Origin: Rubrobacter indicoceani
Lineage (GTDB): Bacteria > Actinomycetota > Rubrobacteria > Rubrobacterales > Rubrobacteraceae
NCBI RefSeq assembly: GCF_003568865.1
Contig: NZ_CP031115.1
Coordinates: 2,542,001 to 2,606,000, forward strand
Reading direction: 5' to 3'
Length of the DNA stretch: 64,000 nucleotides
Part shown: positions 62,723 through 64,000 of the stretch, piece by piece
Position numbering within the stretch: the first letter of the stretch is position 1
How the letters are laid out: every line of letters begins with the position of its first letter
The notes under the pieces: model-generated
What the model was told of the DNA's origin: nothing
Database searches by the model: none
The model's input: the letters and a program-made list of their open reading frames with translations, nothing else
Position numbers and translations under genes: made by a program

Positions 62723-64000
62723 TTCTCACGCACCGATGTCTCTGACTTCCAATCGTTCAGACCCGGAGCTGTGGCATCTCTCTGTCGCTTCTGCATGAAC
62801 CTTTCCCGGCTCTCATCTCCGTCCTCTCTCTGCTTCAGGTATTTGAGAGTGTTTTTGGAGAGGTTCTCAGCCCGTCGAGCCTGCTGCATCTGATGACGCA
62901 AATGCTGCATTTTGAGGATCTCGTTGCGACCCTTACCGCCCACCGAGTTATCGGAACCCTTGCTAGTATCACGCGCACCGGATGAGGCTGCCGCTGCTCC
63001 GGCGATGCTTCCGCCCGCAGACGATCCGCTCATCGCTCCCTTGACGGCGGTTGCGATAGCGGTCTTGGCCGGAACCATAACGGCGAGCGTAGTCGCGGCC
63101 TTCGCAAGCCCTCCGAGACCTCCCCGCCCCGGTAGCTGGACGTTGAAGGCCCACTCCACGACCTTGAACGGTGTCTTGTACATGATCCACATTGTAACTA
63201 TCGCACCTATCGAAACCACCGCTCCGCTTGAGATAAAGCCCAGCGCGTCGGCCTGATCTCCGAAGATAGCCTCCGGTGAGCGCACGACAAGCGTACCTAT
63301 GCCGAGTTCTATAGACCAGAGGGCCGGGATCGCCGCGCAGGCAAGAACACCCCTGAACCACGATCCGGCGAGCGATGAGAGTCCGGGTACGAGCGACGCC
63401 ACGAGGGCAAACGGTCCGGCGATGAAGAGGATCACGTACAGAATGTTCTTCAGCAGAGAGACGATCAGCACCAGCCCACCAACCCAAACCGCTGCAATCA
63501 GGAGAACGATGTTGAAGACGTTCGCGATGGAGACTTGGTTTCCAACGGCGGCCTTGAACAGCTCCCTACCGGCGGAGTCCACATTCCCACCGCTCGGGGA
63601 GAACGCGCCGCTGATCCCGGCCGTTATGTCGGCGAACTCGCCCATAAACTGCGGTAGAAACGCCATCGCCATCCCGACGCCGAGCAGCTTCGGCAGACCG
63701 TGAAAGCCGGCGTAGGCGAGGTCGTAGCTGTCCCCGCGCACCATCAGGAGAATGCCCAGCAGGAGGATGCCGACGAGTATGGCGGGTCTGAGCTTCTCCA
63801 CCCCCTGTGTGTAGAGGCCGATGAGGTCGGAACGCCCCTGGAGATCCGGGAGCGCAAGGACGCTCGTCTCGAAGGCCTCGGACATCGTCTCCAAGGCAAA
63901 CCCGAAAGTGTTGTCCCAGAGCCACTCCAGTATGTCCGTGAAGAACCCGAGTACCATCCCACCGAGACCACCCGCGTCTGGAACCGTCTCGGGAGCTTCG
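62719..64000 (-). CDS. VirB6/TrbL-like T4SS inner-membrane protein (N-terminus may be outside)
   Basis: At least 412 residues from ATG 63957; the frame stays open to the window edge (EAPETVPDAGGLGG before MVLGFF), so the true start may lie further right. Six or more membrane helices in the first 290 residues (LRPAILVGILLLGILLMVRG; IANVFNIVLLIAAVWVGGLV; ILYVILFIAGPFALVASLV), then a Gly/Ala/Ser-rich soluble tail and a charged C-terminus. This layout fits the channel component VirB6/TrbL of conjugative type IV secretion. It heads the leftward module. Confidence 0.85.
   Translation of the reverse strand, partial: EAPETVPDAGGLGGMVLGFFTDILEWLWDNTFGFALETMSEAFETSVLALPDLQGRSDLIGLYTQGVEKLRPAILVGILLLGILLMVRGDSYDLAYAGFHGLPKLLGVGMAMAFLPQFMGEFADITAGISGAFSPSGGNVDSAGRELFKAAVGNQVSIANVFNIVLLIAAVWVGGLVLIVSLLKNILYVILFIAGPFALVASLVPGLSSLAGSWFRGVLACAAIPALWSIELGIGTLVVRSPEAIFGDQADALGFISSGAVVSIGAIVTMWIMYKTPFKVVEWAFNVQLPGRGGLGGLAKAATTLAVMVPAKTAIATAVKGAMSGSSAGGSIAGAAAASSGARDTSKGSDNSVGGKGRNEILKMQHLRHQMQQARRAENLSKNTLKYLKQREDGDESRERFMQKRQRDATAPGLNDWKSETSVREN

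Larger units (their letters stand above)
16798..64000. mobile_element. Integrative (conjugative) element inserted at tRNA-Arg, left end; right end outside window
   Basis: Directly after the tRNA lies a tyrosine integrase oriented towards it, the usual arrangement of tRNA-integrated elements. The sequence beyond is less GC-rich than the core on the left and carries cargo plus a conjugation module at 52-64 kb (VirB6/TrbL-like protein, primase, replication-relaxation protein, SSB, ArdC-like). I found no second copy of the tRNA 3' end inside the window, so attR must lie further right. The alternative, several elements stacked at one site, cannot be excluded, given decayed genes in the middle. Confidence 0.75.

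Noticed and set aside
1-64000. CRISPR arrays or insertion sequences
   Set aside because: I saw no regularly spaced repeats, no cas genes, and no transposase with terminal inverted repeats. Only single inverted repeats and the integrase were found.

Overview
The window suggests a high-GC actinobacterium, most likely a Rubrobacter-type lineage. That is an inference from overall gene style, the class E sortase, the MAB_1171c-type membrane protein and dense GC-rich coding; no rRNA or other phylogenetic marker is present to prove it.

Two parts are separated by a tRNA-Arg(ACG) gene at 16724-16797. Positions 1-16.7 kb are chromosomal core: a thiamin salvage/uptake operon (thiT, ABC ATPase and permease, substrate-binding protein, thiD, thiM) with TWO TPP riboswitches, a Nudix hydrolase, a ferredoxin with an FNR-like box, a Crp/Fnr regulator, a DHA2 exporter, an SDR, a class E sortase, a rhodanese, a CCA-adding enzyme, a STAS protein, a NYN-domain protein, murB, a sugar-nucleotide pyrophosphorylase and an atypical OmpR-type regulator.

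From 16.8 kb to the window end the sequence is visibly less GC-rich and looks like one integrated element entering the 3' end of the tRNA. A tyrosine integrase sits next to the tRNA. At the far end (52-64 kb) lies a conjugation/DNA-processing module read leftwards: a VirB6/TrbL-like T4SS membrane protein, a NERD-like protein, a very unusual membrane-tailed primase, a replication-relaxation family protein, SSB, an ArdC-like protein and several unknown small proteins. The right attachment site is not in the window, so the element is longer than about 47 kb.

Between these ends is cargo: (a) an XRE regulator, M81 peptidase, and a MAB_1171c-type membrane protein/ImmA-IrrE metallopeptidase/XRE regulator/alpha-beta hydrolase group (18.8-24.7 kb); (b) an amino-sugar operon with a DeoR regulator, a lone GatZ-like protein, an AgaS isomerase/deaminase, a BadF-type sugar kinase and an EamA transporter, with no aldolase partner (25-30.3 kb); (c) a LexA and a DnaE2 polymerase without ImuB (30.4-35.2 kb); (d) a metal-homeostasis island with mntH, a CDF exporter plus ArsR, and a CadA/CadC pair, with recognisable metalloregulator operators; (e) cell-envelope genes (UppP, VanW-G5, LTA-synthase-like, CPBP and ICMT membrane enzymes).

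Several cargo genes are broken: a COG4705 membrane protein, an ACR3-like arsenic transporter with one in-frame amber codon, and a SRAP/YedK gene with several frameshifts. The most unusual structures are the primase with a duplicated, partly degenerate TOPRIM-like module and a membrane tail, and a series of unrelated-sequence but near-perfect stem-loops placed just upstream of the ribosome binding sites of successive genes in the conjugation module.
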